A stretch of DNA of 64,000 nt. It comes from Devosia nanyangense. GTDB taxonomy: Bacteria; Pseudomonadota; Alphaproteobacteria; Rhizobiales; Devosiaceae. The first letter of the stretch is position 1; each line of letters opens with the position of its first letter. Shown here one piece after another: positions 63,274 to 64,000 of the stretch. Under the pieces are notes generated by a model. That model was not told the origin of the DNA and ran no database searches. It saw only the letters and a program-made list of their open reading frames with translations. The DNA is taken from contig JACRAF010000006.1 of assembly GCA_016213505.1 (NCBI GenBank), forward strand, positions 56,702 through 120,701. Reading direction: 5' to 3'. The position numbers and the translations under genes are program-made.

Positions 63274-64000
63274 GCACCGACAACACGCTTGCCGAGGCCA
63301 TCGGCAAGGAAACCAACAAGGGATTGGTCGCCTGGCTTCTCAGCCGCCAGGTGTTCTGGATCCTGCTCGCGACGGTCCTTGCCTTTGTCTACCTGTCGAT
63401 CATGACCAGGACATTCATGACGCCGCAGAACCTGTTCAACGTCACCCGTAACTTCTCGATGGTCGCCATCATTGGCCTGGGCATGACGGTGGTCATCATT
63501 GCCGGCGGAATCGATCTGACCGTGGGCGCGACGTTGCTGATGGCCGCGATGGTCACCGGCGTCGTGATGGCGGCCGACGTCCCGCTGTGGCAGGCCGTGA
63601 TCCTCGCGATGGCCGCGAGCCTGGCGGTGGGCTTGGCGAACGGACTGCTGATTGCAGTGGCCGGCATGCCGCCCTTCGTGATCACGCTGGGCATGATGTC
63701 GGTCGTACGCAGCCTGGCGCTGGTTCTATCGAACAACAAACTGATCTCCGATTTCGGACCCGATCAGGAGCTCCTCTACGCTATCGGCGGTGGCTGGCAG
63801 AGCCTCGATTTCAGCTTCCTGCAGTTCATCCTTCCAAAGGCCGGAATTCTTCTGGTACCGAACCCAGTGCTGTTCATGATCGTGGTGGCTCTGATCACCG
63901 GATTCCTGCTGCGCTGGACACAGTGGGGACGCTGGGTCTATGCCATCGGCGGCAATGAGAAGGCGGCCGTTCTGAACGGTGTGCCGGTCAAGACGGTCAA
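63270..64000 (+). CDS. Sugar ABC transporter permease, FrcC-like, 3' truncated
   Basis: The frame from ATG 63270 is open to the window end (243 codons). It encodes a polytopic permease of the BPD_transp_2 (RbsC/FrcC) family: FWILLATVLAFVYLSIMTRTFMTPQNLFNVTRNFSMVAIIGLGMTVVII, then AGGIDLTVGATLLMAAMVTGVV, and later RWVYAIGGNEKAAVLNGVPV, a typical loop. The start overlaps the ATPase stop. About 100 residues should remain beyond the edge. Confidence 0.92.
   Translation, partial: MSTDNTLAEAIGKETNKGLVAWLLSRQVFWILLATVLAFVYLSIMTRTFMTPQNLFNVTRNFSMVAIIGLGMTVVIIAGGIDLTVGATLLMAAMVTGVVMAADVPLWQAVILAMAASLAVGLANGLLIAVAGMPPFVITLGMMSVVRSLALVLSNNKLISDFGPDQELLYAIGGGWQSLDFSFLQFILPKAGILLVPNPVLFMIVVALITGFLLRWTQWGRWVYAIGGNEKAAVLNGVPVKTV

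Overview
This 64 kb window is GC-rich, gene-dense, intact chromosomal DNA from an alphaproteobacterium. The gene set is typical of that class: FlaF/FlbT, FliX, CckA, ATP12, a single-cysteine DksA, YcjX with a DUF697 partner, an FrcB/FrcA/FrcC-like sugar importer, and MotE and DUF6468 beside fliM. The mix fits Hyphomicrobiales, perhaps a Devosia-like genus, but the genus is an inference. I found no rRNA, tRNA, CRISPR array, prophage or insertion sequence.

Layout. 1-2672: assimilatory sulfur and redox genes (an APS reductase fused to a DUF934 domain, ferredoxin reductase, ferredoxin). 2713-10695: YcjX/DUF697 pair, a START-like protein, a glycosyltransferase-2 with a MshEN-like N-terminus coupled to a membrane protein, metA and a P-loop ATPase. 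10930-23004: flagellar block 1 (flgE-flgK-flgL; facing it flgI, flgJ, a FlgN-like gene, a small ORF, two flagellins, flbT, flaF; and fliX). 23116-40061: housekeeping genes (dksA, a type III PLP decarboxylase with a structured leader, a Do-like protease, rarA, crcB, rluC-like, HAD, ATP12, a DUF4173/two-component operon, an iron ABC transporter whose permease is broken by an in-frame stop, an M32 carboxypeptidase). 40278-55266: flagellar block 2 (flgF-flgG-flgA-flgH; fliL-fliM-DUF6468-motE-like-TPR protein; fliO-fliP; flgB-flgC-fliE-fliQ-fliR-flhB). 55359-64000: cckA, a frameshifted acetyltransferase, a methyltransferase, an aldo/keto reductase and a divergent sugar ABC importer that runs off the right edge.

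The most informative signal is regulatory. The intergenic DNA carries what looks like a Caulobacter-type flagellar hierarchy. CtrA-like boxes (TTAA-N7-TTAA or one mismatch) precede fliX, flgB, fliL and a flagellin. Sigma-54 -24/-12 elements with exact GG-N10-GC spacing precede the hook operon flgE-flgK-flgL, the flgF-flgG-flgA-flgH operon and the flgI operon. Palindromes of the form (C)GGCA-N5-TGCC(G) lie roughly 50-110 bp upstream of each sigma-54 element, as expected for FlbD/ftr-type enhancers. fliX (the FlbD partner) and cckA (top of the CtrA phosphorelay) are in the window; ctrA, flbD and rpoN are not.

Other points of interest are two intergenic hairpins built from tandem heptamers, a 17-bp structured leader RNA in front of the decarboxylase (candidate speF motif), the CysH-DUF934 fusion, two disrupted genes (fbpB-like and GNAT), and a 1122-residue periplasmic repeat protein of unknown role beside the flagellar motor genes.
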